Positions 13,937 through 22,887 are shown, numbered from the stretch's first letter. The stretch is 27,003 bases of DNA from CAZKUR01 sp964556005 (GCA_964556005.1 CAZKUR010000053.1:1-27003); one strand, 5' to 3'. The notes: generated by a model not told the origin, from the sequence alone. Translations and numbers: made by a program.

Positions 13937-16198
13937 ATGAGTTATACAATTAAGGAAGCACTGGATTATCACAGCCAGGGGCGGAAAGGAAAAATTGAAG
14001 TAATAGCAACAAAGCCGTGCCTAACTTCAAGAGATCTTTCACTGGCATATTCACCTGGCGTCGCCGAACCATGCCGTGAAATTCACAAAAATGAAGATGA
14101 TGTTTATAAATATACGGCAAAAGGAAATCTGGTTGGCGTAATAAGTAACGGTACGGCAGTTTTAGGGTTAGGAGACATAGGCCCATCTGCAGGTAAACCT
14201 GTTATGGAAGGCAAAGGTGTTTTATTTAAAAGATTTGCAGATATCGATGTTTTCGATATAGAATTAAAGACTCATGATCCTAAGGAAATAATAAAGGCTG
14301 TCGAACTTTTAGAACCAACATTCGGTGGAATAAACCTCGAAGATATAAAAGCGCCTGAATGTTTTGAGATAGAGGAAACATTAAAGAAAACAATGAACAT
14401 TCCTGTGTTTCACGATGATCAGCATGGGACGGCAATAATATCGTGTGCGGCGTTGATAAATGCTGCGGAAATTGCTGGCAAGAAATTGGAAGATTTAAAG
14501 ATAGTTGTAAGCGGTGCAGGTGCATCTGCAATATCATGCTGTAAGCTGTATGTTCGTGCAGGCGTGAAAAAAGAAAATATTACAATGTTCGATTCAAAAG
14601 GTTGTTTGAATAAGGACCGGAAAGATCTCAATAAATATAAGATGCAGTTTGTCACCGATAAAAAATACACTACCTTAGCAGAAGGAATGGTAGGCGCTGA
14701 TGTATTTATAGGTTTATCAGTAGGCGGAATGGTTACAAAAGACATGGTTAAAACATTAGCGCCAAACCCTATAATTTTTGCCTTGGCTAATCCCGATCCG
14801 GAAATTACTTATGATGATGCCGTTTCGGTTAGAAATGATTTAATCATGGCTACCGGCAGAAGCGACTTTCCAAACCAGGTTAATAATGTACTTGGTTTTC
14901 CTTTTATTTTTAGAGGTGCTCTCGATGTCCGGGCAAGTGCTATCAACGAGGAAATGAAAATGGCGGCTGTTCAGGCTCTTGCAAAATTAGCACGGGAAAA
15001 AGTTCCTGAAATGGTTATCAGTGCTTACGGTGGTGAAGATTTTTCATTCGGAAGAGATTATATAATTCCCAAACCTTTTGATCCGCGGGTTTTGTGGTAT
15101 GTTGCTCCTGCAGTAGCAAAAGCAGCGATTGAATCCGGTGTGGCAAGGAAGAAGATGGACGATTGGACGGCTTACGAAGATCAACTGAAAGAAAGGCTTG
15201 GACTGTCGAAAGAAGTTATCCGTGTTATGATGCATAAAGCACGAAAAAATCCAAAGAGGGTAGTCTATCCGGAAGGTGAAGAAGAAAAAATTATTAGAGC
15301 CGCTCACGCAGTTGCTGGGGAGAATATGGCTATCCCCGTTCTGCTTGGAAACGAAAAAATTATTAGCGACTCTATAGAGCTGTTAGGCTATGACCGAAAA
15401 GAATTCGAAATAATTGATCCGCTGCTCAATAATAAACGTGAAGTCTATGCAGAAGAACTTCATAATAAACGACAAAGAAGTGGTGTAACACTTAAAGAAG
15501 CAAAGGATTTAATTGGCAGTACAATCTATTACGGTTCCATGATGGTTGCAATGGGCGAGGCGGATGCTTTGATAAGCGGTTTGACAACTCATTATCCAAA
15601 TACTATTCGTCCTGCTCTACAGTGTATTGGGTTGAAAGAAGGATTTAAAGTTGTTTCCGGAATGTACATTGTAATTACAAAACATAATACATTCTTTTTT
15701 GCAGATGCGACGGTAAATGTTAACCCTTCAGCTGAGGTACTCGCAGAGATAGCAATATCAACAGCAGATACAGTGAGAGAATTTGATATTCTGCCTAAAG
15801 TTGCAATGCTTTCATTCAGCAATTTCGGTTCAGCAAAATATCCTGAAACAGAAAAAGTAAAAAAAGCTGTTGAAATAGTTAAAAAGGAAAGACCGGATAT
15901 AATTCTTGACGGAGAAATGCAGGCTGATACAGCAGTTGTACCTGAAATAATTGAAACGGATTTCCCATTTTCATCGATAAAAGGAAGCGCAAATGTTTTG
16001 ATTTTCCCGAATCTCGATGCAGGGAATATTGCTTATAAGCTTATGGCAAGAATTGGGCAGGCAACGGTAATCGGACCGATTTTAATGGGAATGAAAAGAC
16101 CTATTCATGTTTTGCAAAGAGGAGCAACTGTCGATGATATTATAAATATGACGGCAATAGCAGTTGTTGAAGCCAATCCGAAAAAAGTTGTAAAATAA
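13937..16198 (+). CDS. maeB: NADP-dependent malic enzyme with C-terminal phosphotransacetylase-like domain
   Basis: It decarboxylates malate to pyruvate with reduction of NAD(P), linking the TCA cycle to pyruvate. At 753 residues it has the full two-domain MaeB layout. The malic enzyme part (1 to about 410) shows the catalytic Tyr in SLAYSPGVAEPC (36-46), KPVMEGKGVLFK, the metal-binding FHDDQHGTA and the nucleotide fold VVSGAGASAISCCKLY. The C-terminal part (about 430-753) resembles phosphate acetyltransferase (RKNPKRVVYPEGEE, DALISGLTTHYP) but in MaeB enzymes it is regulatory, sensing acetyl-CoA, rather than catalytic. The gene stands alone, with a clear terminator downstream and AGGAG upstream. 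Confidence 0.96.
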   Translation: MSYTIKEALDYHSQGRKGKIEVIATKPCLTSRDLSLAYSPGVAEPCREIHKNEDDVYKYTAKGNLVGVISNGTAVLGLGDIGPSAGKPVMEGKGVLFKRFADIDVFDIELKTHDPKEIIKAVELLEPTFGGINLEDIKAPECFEIEETLKKTMNIPVFHDDQHGTAIISCAALINAAEIAGKKLEDLKIVVSGAGASAISCCKLYVRAGVKKENITMFDSKGCLNKDRKDLNKYKMQFVTDKKYTTLAEGMVGADVFIGLSVGGMVTKDMVKTLAPNPIIFALANPDPEITYDDAVSVRNDLIMATGRSDFPNQVNNVLGFPFIFRGALDVRASAINEEMKMAAVQALAKLAREKVPEMVISAYGGEDFSFGRDYIIPKPFDPRVLWYVAPAVAKAAIESGVARKKMDDWTAYEDQLKERLGLSKEVIRVMMHKARKNPKRVVYPEGEEEKIIRAAHAVAGENMAIPVLLGNEKIISDSIELLGYDRKEFEIIDPLLNNKREVYAEELHNKRQRSGVTLKEAKDLIGSTIYYGSMMVAMGEADALISGLTTHYPNTIRPALQCIGLKEGFKVVSGMYIVITKHNTFFFADATVNVNPSAEVLAEIAISTADTVREFDILPKVAMLSFSNFGSAKYPETEKVKKAVEIVKKERPDIILDGEMQADTAVVPEIIETDFPFSSIKGSANVLIFPNLDAGNIAYKLMARIGQATVIGPILMGMKRPIHVLQRGATVDDIINMTAIAVVEANPKKVVK

Positions 16199-16222
16199 AT
16201 TCTGGTGTGCTTAAAAATAAAT

Positions 16223-16257
16223 GAGCCGGCGATTAAAAATTGCCGGCTCGTTTTTTA
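16223..16257 (+). terminator. Rho-independent terminator of maeB
   Basis: GAGCCGGC (16223-16230) and GCCGGCTC (16242-16249) form a perfect GC-rich stem with an 11-base AT loop, followed by GTTTTTTAT. Confidence 0.94.
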
Positions 16258-16296
16258 TCTAAATGATAATACAATTTTAAAACCGAGCATTGAAGT

Positions 16297-17016
16297 TTAA
16301 TTTTCTTCTTTTACTTTTGCATTTTCGAGCATGACGGGGTAAGAATAGCCTGCTCCAAAATCTTTATTAACAGCAACGGTACCTTCGACAACTACTGTTT
16401 TGCCTAAATCAGCTTTATCCTGACTCGTTACCATCAAATCATAATTGCCATTTTCAATTGTTCCGTCCTGGATATGTATCCAGTTTCTCCCCATTATGTT
16501 CGGATTATATTTTGTAACAACGCCTCTTATTTTTACTTCTTTTCCATCAAGATTTTTGGAATCAGAATATAATTGCTTTATAGTCTTTCCATCTTTTAAT
16601 GGTTTTACTGAAATATTATTTTCTCTTACCGACATTATTTTTTCATGGGCTTCTTTTATTTCTTCACTTTTGGATGGTTGGTTTTTAGAGATATCTTCAA
16701 CAAAAAGAATTTTATCGAATGTTCTATTTAGTGCATCGCTTTTAAAATTCTTCATTTCCATGCTTTTACTGAAGTATAATGTTTCACCGTTTTCAACCGG
16801 CATCTGCTGAACGGCAATCCAATATTTATTTCCGTTTTCCTCACATTGAATGTAAGTATAATTGGATGCGTTCATATGATTAACTACTTCAATCTTATGT
16901 ACTCCTGCAGGAAGATTTTCGCCGGTGTTACTGCCCGGTTCCTGCTTTGCATTTTTAGAGCACGAATATATACCTAAAAATAAAATTGCAAATATAAAAA
17001 TTGAGAACTTCTTCAT
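16297..17016 (-). CDS. Lipoprotein with two OB-fold domains (NrfJ-like)
   Basis: The 239-residue protein has a lipoprotein signal: basic start, hydrophobic stretch and a cysteine at residue 19 (LGIYSC). The first domain (about 40-105) contains YTYIQCEENGNKYWIAVQQ, then MKNFKSDALNRTFDKILFV, the pattern of NrfJ-related OB-fold proteins found near nitrite reductases and other cytochromes. A second OB-like domain (about 150-235) shows GKEVKIRGVVTKYN, NWIHIQDGT and GKTVVVEGTV. It is probably periplasmic or outer-membrane-anchored and may bind a ligand or metal complex; no catalytic residues are evident. No cytochrome gene lies nearby, so context does not fix the role. Confidence 0.8.
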   Translation of the reverse strand: MKKFSIFIFAILFLGIYSCSKNAKQEPGSNTGENLPAGVHKIEVVNHMNASNYTYIQCEENGNKYWIAVQQMPVENGETLYFSKSMEMKNFKSDALNRTFDKILFVEDISKNQPSKSEEIKEAHEKIMSVRENNISVKPLKDGKTIKQLYSDSKNLDGKEVKIRGVVTKYNPNIMGRNWIHIQDGTIENGNYDLMVTSQDKADLGKTVVVEGTVAVNKDFGAGYSYPVMLENAKVKEEN

Positions 17017-17192
17017 TTTTTCCCTTCATCAAATTGATTCAAATAATTTATAATTAGCAATAGTAATATAAAAAAGTAATTAGAAATGTTTAATCAAAAA
17101 ATCGAGGGATATAACGATGTGATTTATGATTCAACTAATAGTTTTTAGCTGAAAAACTGGTGGTTATCTATTATCGATGGTTTTAATTTTAG

Positions 17193-17462
17193 TTATTTAT
17201 TGAAATGGGTGAGATAAACCAAAATTAAAAATACTACAAAAGCTATAAAGCTTACCAACAATGGGACAAGAATTATATCAAAAAATTTCGGCCTGCTGGC
17301 CTTCATAATTAATAATTGTACTGATCTTTTAACCCTTGAAAATATTTTGAACTGAGGAATTTCTATAGCTAAACTTTCGATCAAAAATTCCTTAAAAGAT
17401 TGACCCAAAGCCTGGCTGCTTGCTTTCTTTTCTGCTGAAACTTTACTTAATTTGACTTTCAT
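17193..17462 (-). CDS. Small single-span membrane protein, hypothetical
   Basis: The 89-residue product is not recognised. It has a basic N-terminal half (MKVKLSKVSAEKKASSQ, then IFSRVKRSVQ) and one strong hydrophobic helix near residues 61-86 ending in a short polar tail, so it would sit in the membrane with the N terminus probably in the cytoplasm. No good Shine-Dalgarno precedes the ATG. The codon choice resembles the neighbours and the frame is not antisense to any other gene, which supports it modestly. Confidence 0.45.
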   Translation of the reverse strand: MKVKLSKVSAEKKASSQALGQSFKEFLIESLAIEIPQFKIFSRVKRSVQLLIMKASRPKFFDIILVPLLVSFIAFVVFLILVYLTHFNK

Positions 17463-17687
17463 GATATTACATTCTATTTATTGTTAATCAATGCTTCCAC
17501 TCCAATCGTAATGCCAAATAAAACTTTTGTAATATTGAAGATTTTTCCTTGTTTCTTGTTTCAATTTCGAACAGTTATCTAAATCAATCAAAATTTTGAT
17601 ACAATTAACTTCTTTCAATCTGGAGTTTTATTAAGATTAATTTACTCTTAAATTTATTTTATTGATTAATAAATATTCCAAAGTTTT

Positions 17688-19007
17688 ATGATGAAGAGTA
17701 CATTACCGTTTTCTATCGTGATTTTATTTCTATTTGCCGCAAAAATTCTATTTGCGCAAAATTATTGGCATCAAATTGAAAAACCTACACAAAATAATTT
17801 AGACGCGGTTCAGTTTTTAGACAGCACAACCGGGTGGGTAGCAGGTGATTCAGGATTAATTCTTCATACAACAAATGGCGGGACAACCTGGTTCAGGCAA
17901 AATTCAAAACTGAATACTCAAATTCATGATTTAGTATTTTTAAATAAAAATTTAGGTTGGGGCCTTTCTTTAAAATATATTGCACAGCCCTACGGAACTT
18001 ATGTTTTAAAAACAACAAACGGCGGCCAAAATTGGGATACGACACTTTTTAGCGGGGATAATGCTTTCTTTAATAAAATTTATTGGCTCGATTCCCTGGA
18101 AGGATTTTTAGGCGGTTTTGCCGGAACTTTGCTGAAGACTACCAACGGCGGTTTAAGTTGGTACCAGGCTTATATCGATTCCGGGATCGTTTCCCGCCTT
18201 CCCATCTTAAATTTTGCTTTTTATAATCATAATTACGGTTTTGCCTGCGGGGGATTTGTCGATTTTTCAGGAGTTATTTGGAAAACAACCGACAACGGTG
18301 AAACTTGGAATTCGGTAAGCGTCAGTGCAGATCCAGTACACGATTTACATTTTTTTGACTCTACACGCGTCATTGGAGTGGGCGGCGACTTTGAGTACGG
18401 AACCGGTTATGTGAGAACAACAGATGCTGGAGGTCACTGGAATTTCATCAGCCTTCAAACTTATGGAATTGGTCTCACTGCAGCTTTTAGAACGACAGGG
18501 GAAGCTTGGGTCCCTCTGGGAATCGGAAACGATATTATATTTACCTCTGATTCCGGAAAAACCTGGACGAGTTACAAACATTTAGATCATTCAAACCAGG
18601 TTTTTAATTATTCTATTCAGGATATTAATTTTGCAAATTCAACTACCGGTTTCGCAGTCGGGAGTGACGGCGTAATTCTAAAATACAGTAATTTCAGTAA
18701 TGGTGATATTCCCGATTTGATTAACGGTAACAACTCAACTCCCAGTAAATTCCATTTAAGTCAGAATTACCCCAATCCTTTTAATCCTTCGACAAAGATT
18801 GAATACAGTGTTCCTTCTGCTTCTTATGTTGAAATAAAAGTTTATGATACTCTAGGCAAGCAAGTTAGTTCACTTGTCAATGAGTATAAACAACCTGGCG
18901 CTTATGAAGTTACATTTAACAACAGGAATTTGCCGAGTGGAATTTATTTCTACGAATTCAAAGCTAAGAATTTTATTTCGGTTAAGAAGATGATAATTTT
19001 AAAATAA
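17688..19007 (+). CDS. Secreted BNR/YCF48-like repeat protein with type IX secretion sorting domain
   Basis: The 439-residue protein has a signal peptide (1-23, ending LFAQ). Residues 30-340 contain about seven repeats of the form T-G-W-V-A-G-x-x-G-x-I-L-x-T-T-N-G-G-x-x-W, the bacterial-neuraminidase/YCF48-type propeller repeat. The last 80 residues are a type IX secretion C-terminal domain starting LSQNYPNPFNPSTKIEY and ending GIYFYEFKAKNFISVKKMIIL. The T9SS exports the protein across the outer membrane and usually removes this tail. The repeats suggest a binding scaffold; the canonical sialidase residues were not identified. Two ATGs in a row allow a start at 17688 or 17691. Confidence 0.92.
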   Translation: MMKSTLPFSIVILFLFAAKILFAQNYWHQIEKPTQNNLDAVQFLDSTTGWVAGDSGLILHTTNGGTTWFRQNSKLNTQIHDLVFLNKNLGWGLSLKYIAQPYGTYVLKTTNGGQNWDTTLFSGDNAFFNKIYWLDSLEGFLGGFAGTLLKTTNGGLSWYQAYIDSGIVSRLPILNFAFYNHNYGFACGGFVDFSGVIWKTTDNGETWNSVSVSADPVHDLHFFDSTRVIGVGGDFEYGTGYVRTTDAGGHWNFISLQTYGIGLTAAFRTTGEAWVPLGIGNDIIFTSDSGKTWTSYKHLDHSNQVFNYSIQDINFANSTTGFAVGSDGVILKYSNFSNGDIPDLINGNNSTPSKFHLSQNYPNPFNPSTKIEYSVPSASYVEIKVYDTLGKQVSSLVNEYKQPGAYEVTFNNRNLPSGIYFYEFKAKNFISVKKMIILK

Positions 19008-19132
19008 CTTCTAATAATCTGAATAAATTAGATTATCGTTACAAAAATTTAATCGAATAGAGAAGTTTTCAATTTTAATTCATGATGATTATAAGATTTA
19101 AAAATTAATCTTTTATAAGACTTGAAATTTTT

Positions 19133-20062
19133 ATGAATATATCGCGTGATATTTTGTTATGGTGTTCCGCAAATCCCTGGATGAAAGAAAATATTCCAAA
19201 AATGGGATTTGTGCGTGGAGCAGTTAAAAAATTTATGCCGGGTGAGAATGTCGAAGATGCGATAAAAGCAGCAAAGGATTTTAAGGAAGTCGGGATAAGA
19301 ACTGTATTCACTTATTTAGGTGAAAACATAAAAGACTTGAATGAAGCCGAAACAGTTGCGGATCATTATAAACAAACCCTGGAAAAAATTCATGTCAACG
19401 AATTACCTACGGAAATTTCTTTGAAGCTAACGCATATCGGTTTTAATTATTCCAACGATAAAACATTCGAACTTTTTAAATCCATTTCTATTAAAGCCAA
19501 GGAATATAATAATTTCGTTTGGATTGATATGGAACAGAGTCCGTATTTTCATAGGACAGTGGAATTCTATAGAAGAATTAGGTCCGAAACCGAAAATGTC
19601 GGCATATGTCTTCAATCTTATCTTTACCGGACGAAAGAAGATTTGCAGAAGCTTTTAGATATCTCTCCTAATATTCGATTGGTAAAAGGTGCATATAAAG
19701 AACCGGCTGCAATTGCATTCCCTGAAAAAACGGATGTCGATAACAATTATTTTGAAATTTCAAAAATGCTTCTTATAGCGATAAAAGAAAAAGGAATTCG
19801 TGCAGCCTTTGCTACTCATGATTTGAACATAATATCCAGGATCGAAGCTTATGCAAAAATGCAGGGAATACCTCGTGAAAAATTGGAATTCCAGATGCTT
19901 TATGGAATTAAACCAACCGAGCAGTTAATATTGGTAAAAGAAGGTTATAAAGTAATTGTCCTTATAAGTTATGGAACATATTGGTATCCCTGGTACGTAC
20001 GTCGTTTAGCGGAACGTCCTGCAAATGTAGGTTTTGTTTTAAAAAATCTTTTCACAAATTAA
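19133..20062 (+). CDS. Proline dehydrogenase-family flavoenzyme, possibly acting on hydroxyproline
   Basis: The 309-residue protein is a monofunctional PRODH barrel, the same length class as the Thermus enzyme (307). Motifs: SLKLTHIGF (96-104, catalytic Lys98), IDMEQSP (131-137), LQSYLYR (160-166), RLVKGAYKEP (182-191), ATHD, FQMLYGI and RRLAERPANV with the carboxylate-binding Arg290 and Arg291. FAD-dependent oxidation of proline gives pyrroline-5-carboxylate. Two active-site positions differ: aligned with Thermus PRODH as I remember it, Tyr275 (PutA Tyr540) is Leu277 and Tyr285 (PutA Tyr552) is Trp287. Tyr540 in PutA disfavours hydroxyproline. The next gene, 8 bases on, resembles 4-hydroxy-2-oxoglutarate aldolase, so hydroxyproline is a plausible substrate. 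No P5C dehydrogenase is adjacent. Confidence 0.9.
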   Translation: MNISRDILLWCSANPWMKENIPKMGFVRGAVKKFMPGENVEDAIKAAKDFKEVGIRTVFTYLGENIKDLNEAETVADHYKQTLEKIHVNELPTEISLKLTHIGFNYSNDKTFELFKSISIKAKEYNNFVWIDMEQSPYFHRTVEFYRRIRSETENVGICLQSYLYRTKEDLQKLLDISPNIRLVKGAYKEPAAIAFPEKTDVDNNYFEISKMLLIAIKEKGIRAAFATHDLNIISRIEAYAKMQGIPREKLEFQMLYGIKPTEQLILVKEGYKVIVLISYGTYWYPWYVRRLAERPANVGFVLKNLFTN

Positions 20063-20070
20063 GAATAAAA

Positions 20071-20952
20071 ATGATTCGAGGAATTTTCCCGCCGATTACC
20101 ACTCCTTTTAGCAACGAGGAGATAACATTCGATAAATTGAAAGAAAATATTCTTAGATGGAACAAAACCGGTTTAAGCGGTTATGTTGTGATGGGCTCAA
20201 ACGGGGAAAGCGCATTTTTAACCCGAGAAGAAAAAATAAAATTAGTCGAAAAAGTAAAAAAATATTCAGCCTCAGAAAAAACAATTATTGCCGGAACCGG
20301 GTCGGATTCAGTGAAAGAAACAATTTCATTATCGAATGATGCGGCAAAAGCCGGAGCTGATTATGCATTGATTCTGACTCCGTCTTTTTATCAATCACAA
20401 ATGAAGCACAAGGAATTAATTGATTATTTTTCGAAGGTTGCCGATAAAATAAAAATTCCTTTGTTGATTTATAATGTCCCAAAATTTACGAATGTAAATA
20501 TCTCTGCCGGTACGGTGGCTAAACTTGCCGAACATGAAAATATAACCGGCATAAAAAACAGTTCCGAAAATATTGCAGATTTGACTGAAATAATTTCTGT
20601 TGTTCCAAATAATTTTTCCGTTCTGGTCGGAACTGCTTCAGTACTTTATCCGGGTTTAACCGTCGGAGCTAAAGGTGGTATTTTAGCTCTTGCTAATGCC
20701 ATACCTGAAGAGTGTGTTGATTTGTATGGTTTATTTATAAAAGAAGATTTTATAAGCAGTCTTAAAATTCAGCAGAGATTAGTTAAGCCGAATAAAGCAG
20801 TAACCGCTTCTTTCGGTGTTCCAGGATTGAAAGCGATCATGGATTTGCAAGGTTATTACGGCGGGCCGGTTAGAAGCCCGTTACAAAATCTAAATCAGGA
20901 TGAAATAAATATTATCAAAAAAATATTTATGGAAGCAAACTTAATTAAATAA
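20071..20952 (+). CDS. DHDPS-family aldolase, HOGA1-like (4-hydroxy-2-oxoglutarate aldolase candidate)
   Basis: The start is set at 20071 (MIRGIFPPITTPF), 8 bases after the dehydrogenase; the frame extends upstream but only over the dehydrogenase 3' end. The 293 residues form a class I aldolase barrel with Schiff-base Lys162 (GIKNSS) and Tyr134 (IYNVP). In DapA the substrate motif is GTTGE; here it is GSNGE (42-46), as in human HOGA1, and the C-terminal PNKAVTASFGVPGLKAIMD and GYYGGPVRSPLQ also closely match HOGA1 as I remember it. HOGA1 splits 4-hydroxy-2-oxoglutarate into pyruvate and glyoxylate, the last step of hydroxyproline breakdown. General annotation would be DapA-like; lysine synthesis is less likely here. 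Confidence 0.88.
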   Translation: MIRGIFPPITTPFSNEEITFDKLKENILRWNKTGLSGYVVMGSNGESAFLTREEKIKLVEKVKKYSASEKTIIAGTGSDSVKETISLSNDAAKAGADYALILTPSFYQSQMKHKELIDYFSKVADKIKIPLLIYNVPKFTNVNISAGTVAKLAEHENITGIKNSSENIADLTEIISVVPNNFSVLVGTASVLYPGLTVGAKGGILALANAIPEECVDLYGLFIKEDFISSLKIQQRLVKPNKAVTASFGVPGLKAIMDLQGYYGGPVRSPLQNLNQDEINIIKKIFMEANLIK

Positions 20953-21414
20953 ATATAATTATATCTTTCATCGTTATATTGCGAATAGTTTTTCTTTATT
21001 TTGCTTCTAAATGATTTATAGATTTTAATATTGAGATAAAAAATATCCTTTTCTCGTTTGATTTTTCATCAGATTAATTGCCGCATCATCTACCGTAAAT
21101 ATATTGCTAAAAATCAAAAATTATTAGAAAGCTATTGAAGTTGATAGAAAATAAAACTATGTTGAAAAGTAGTGAATATTGAATTCATTAAAATCTTAAA
21201 TTAAAAAATATTATAACTTGAGATGAAAATATCATTTCAAAAATATTTTATCTTCAATTTCTTTTACCGAAAATTGTCAGATGGGGAATACGATATAAAT
21301 GAAGGTGATTATAGTAGCTATTCTTTGCCGCCTCATTTTCACTTTAATAATTGTCAGATGTATTTATGTATACATTTTATAATTTTTTGGCACAATTGAT
21401 AGGGAGGTAAAATT
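20953..21414. other. 462-base AT-rich intergenic region
   Basis: No convincing gene. A 12-bp direct repeat AATTGTCAGATG occurs at 21272-21283 and 21349-21360, 77 bases apart, and could be an operator pair or chance. A frame for a 27-residue hydrophobic peptide starts at 21299 but is not supported. GGGAGGT (21401-21407) is the strong ribosome site of the next gene. Confidence 0.55.
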
Positions 21415-21678
21415 ATGACATACGTACTGATTAGGCACAAAATTGAAAATTACAATAAATGGAAAATAATATATGATTCTCATTTCCCGGCCAGGGAAAA
21501 AGCAGGTTTAACCGAAAAAAACCTTTTCCGGAATACGGAGGATATCAACGAAATCGTGTTATTATTTGAAGCTAAAGATCTGAAAAAAGCACAAGACTTT
21601 ATAAGCTCGGAAGATCTGCATAAGGTTTTTGATGATGCAGGGGTTATGGACCTGCCTGATGTTTACTTTCTTAAGTAG
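21415..21678 (+). CDS. Small dimeric alpha/beta-barrel (ABM/stress-response-like) protein
   Basis: This 87-residue protein fits a ferredoxin-like dimeric alpha/beta barrel: strand TYVLIRHKI, helix NYNKWKIIYDSH, strands LFRNTEDINEIVLLFEAKD, helix LKKAQDFISSEDLHKVFDDAG, final VYFL. Such proteins include antibiotic-biosynthesis-type monooxygenases, Dabb stress proteins and cyclases; the length is right for one domain. No family-specific catalytic residue lets me choose a reaction. It has one of the best ribosome sites in the window (GGGAGGT) and seems to be transcribed alone. Confidence 0.75.
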   Translation: MTYVLIRHKIENYNKWKIIYDSHFPAREKAGLTEKNLFRNTEDINEIVLLFEAKDLKKAQDFISSEDLHKVFDDAGVMDLPDVYFLK

Positions 21679-21966
21679 ATGTTAAATTAAAAATTTTATT
21701 CTTTATTCCGATAAATTGCTTTCAATTTTATTTTTACGTATTCTGATAGTTTTGTGAAATAAACACTCTTGCCTCAAACATTTATTTCGGTTACATTTAA
21801 AAATATAAATTCAATATACAGGGGAGTCGAAAATAAACTGGTTTATCATGATTAAATAATTCAGTACGGCTCTCCAATTGATTTGCTGCAATCAAAACAA
21901 ATAGACCATTATTTGAATAAAATTTTCAATAATATATTAAAATCAAACAGGTAATAAAAAGCTGCA

Positions 21967-22887
21967 ATGTCTAAATTAGGTTTAGCCTTAGGAGGCGGAG
22001 GGGCGCGCGGGTTGGCTCATATCGGCGTGCTTAAAATTCTGGATGAAGAAAAAATAAAAATTTCCGCTATAACCGGATGCAGTATGGGAGCTATCATCGG
22101 GGGGCTTTACGCTTATTTTGGAAATGCAAAAGAAGTTGAAAAATTCATTTTTGACACGATTAAAGATCCCAAGTTTAAGCGACTTGATATTGATGCTTTA
22201 AGTATGAATGCAGTTCAACCGGCTAAAAATTATTTTGAAAGATTTATAGAATATTTTGATGAGAAATATCAAGCCGTTAAAGCTCTTGGCCGCCTTTCTT
22301 ATTTTGACGAAGAAGTTATCGAAGACATTTATAGTATGATTCCGGATGTACCAATAGAATCTTTAAAGATAAAATTTTCTTCGATTGCAACCGATTTATT
22401 TTCCGGTGAAGAAATAAATTTTACTAATGGAAGCCTGCGACAAACAGTCAAAGCAAGCTCAGCTATACCGGGTGTCTTTCCGCCTGTGGAGATTAACGGT
22501 AAATTATTGGTTGACGGAAGTGCCTCGGAAAGTATTCCTGCAGGGAAGGTAAAAGATATCGGTGCAGACCGGGTGATTGCTGTTGATGTTACACGAAATA
22601 TTAAAATTGTTGACCCGGCTAAAAATATTATTGACATCCTCTACAGAACAGAAGACATTACTTCATACCATTTGTCTCAAATAAGATTGAAAGAAGCAAA
22701 TTTAATTATAAGGCCGAAGATTAAAAATCTTTCATGGGCGGATTTTAGTAAAATAAATGAAATAATTTTGGCTGGTGAAATTTCGGTTAGGGAAAATATT
22801 AAGAAAATAAAAAAAATGACTAAACGAAATAAATACCTGCTGGAGATGGACCAATATTTTAAATCATTCAAAAGTGAAAATAAATAA
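21967..22887 (+). CDS. Patatin-like phospholipase (RssA-type)
   Basis: A 306-residue serine esterase of the patatin family, with the oxyanion loop GGGGARG (9-15), nucleophile Ser39 in GCSMG and catalytic Asp183 in VDGSAS, the usual Ser-Asp dyad. No signal peptide and no beta-barrel domain are present, so it is the short cytoplasmic RssA/YchK-like form rather than a secreted one. It probably hydrolyses phospholipids or acyl esters; the substrate is unknown. The C terminus is lysine-rich (IKKIKKMTKRNKY), which could hold it near membranes. It stands alone between two AT-rich gaps. Confidence 0.92.
   Translation: MSKLGLALGGGGARGLAHIGVLKILDEEKIKISAITGCSMGAIIGGLYAYFGNAKEVEKFIFDTIKDPKFKRLDIDALSMNAVQPAKNYFERFIEYFDEKYQAVKALGRLSYFDEEVIEDIYSMIPDVPIESLKIKFSSIATDLFSGEEINFTNGSLRQTVKASSAIPGVFPPVEINGKLLVDGSASESIPAGKVKDIGADRVIAVDVTRNIKIVDPAKNIIDILYRTEDITSYHLSQIRLKEANLIIRPKIKNLSWADFSKINEIILAGEISVRENIKKIKKMTKRNKYLLEMDQYFKSFKSENK

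Noticed and set aside
14280..14745. Overlapping minus-strand frames within maeB
   Set aside because: They are antisense shadows of a conserved gene and contain no domain pattern.
17140..17158. AGTTTTT/AAAAACT hairpin as a terminator
   Set aside because: A 7-bp AT-only stem with no adjacent T run on either strand; not distinguishable from chance.
19014..19036. ATAATCT/AGATTAT hairpin after the T9SS protein gene
   Set aside because: Weak AT stem followed by CGTTAC rather than a T tract; too poor to call a terminator.
19981..20070. Upstream extension of the HOGA1-like aldolase by 30 residues
   Set aside because: This part overlaps the dehydrogenase coding region in another frame and reads as unstructured, Cys/Lys-rich sequence; the conserved family start is at 20071.
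21299..21382. Possible 27-residue hydrophobic peptide
   Set aside because: Short, no ribosome site, one of many such frames expected in AT-rich DNA, and it overlaps a direct repeat that may be regulatory.
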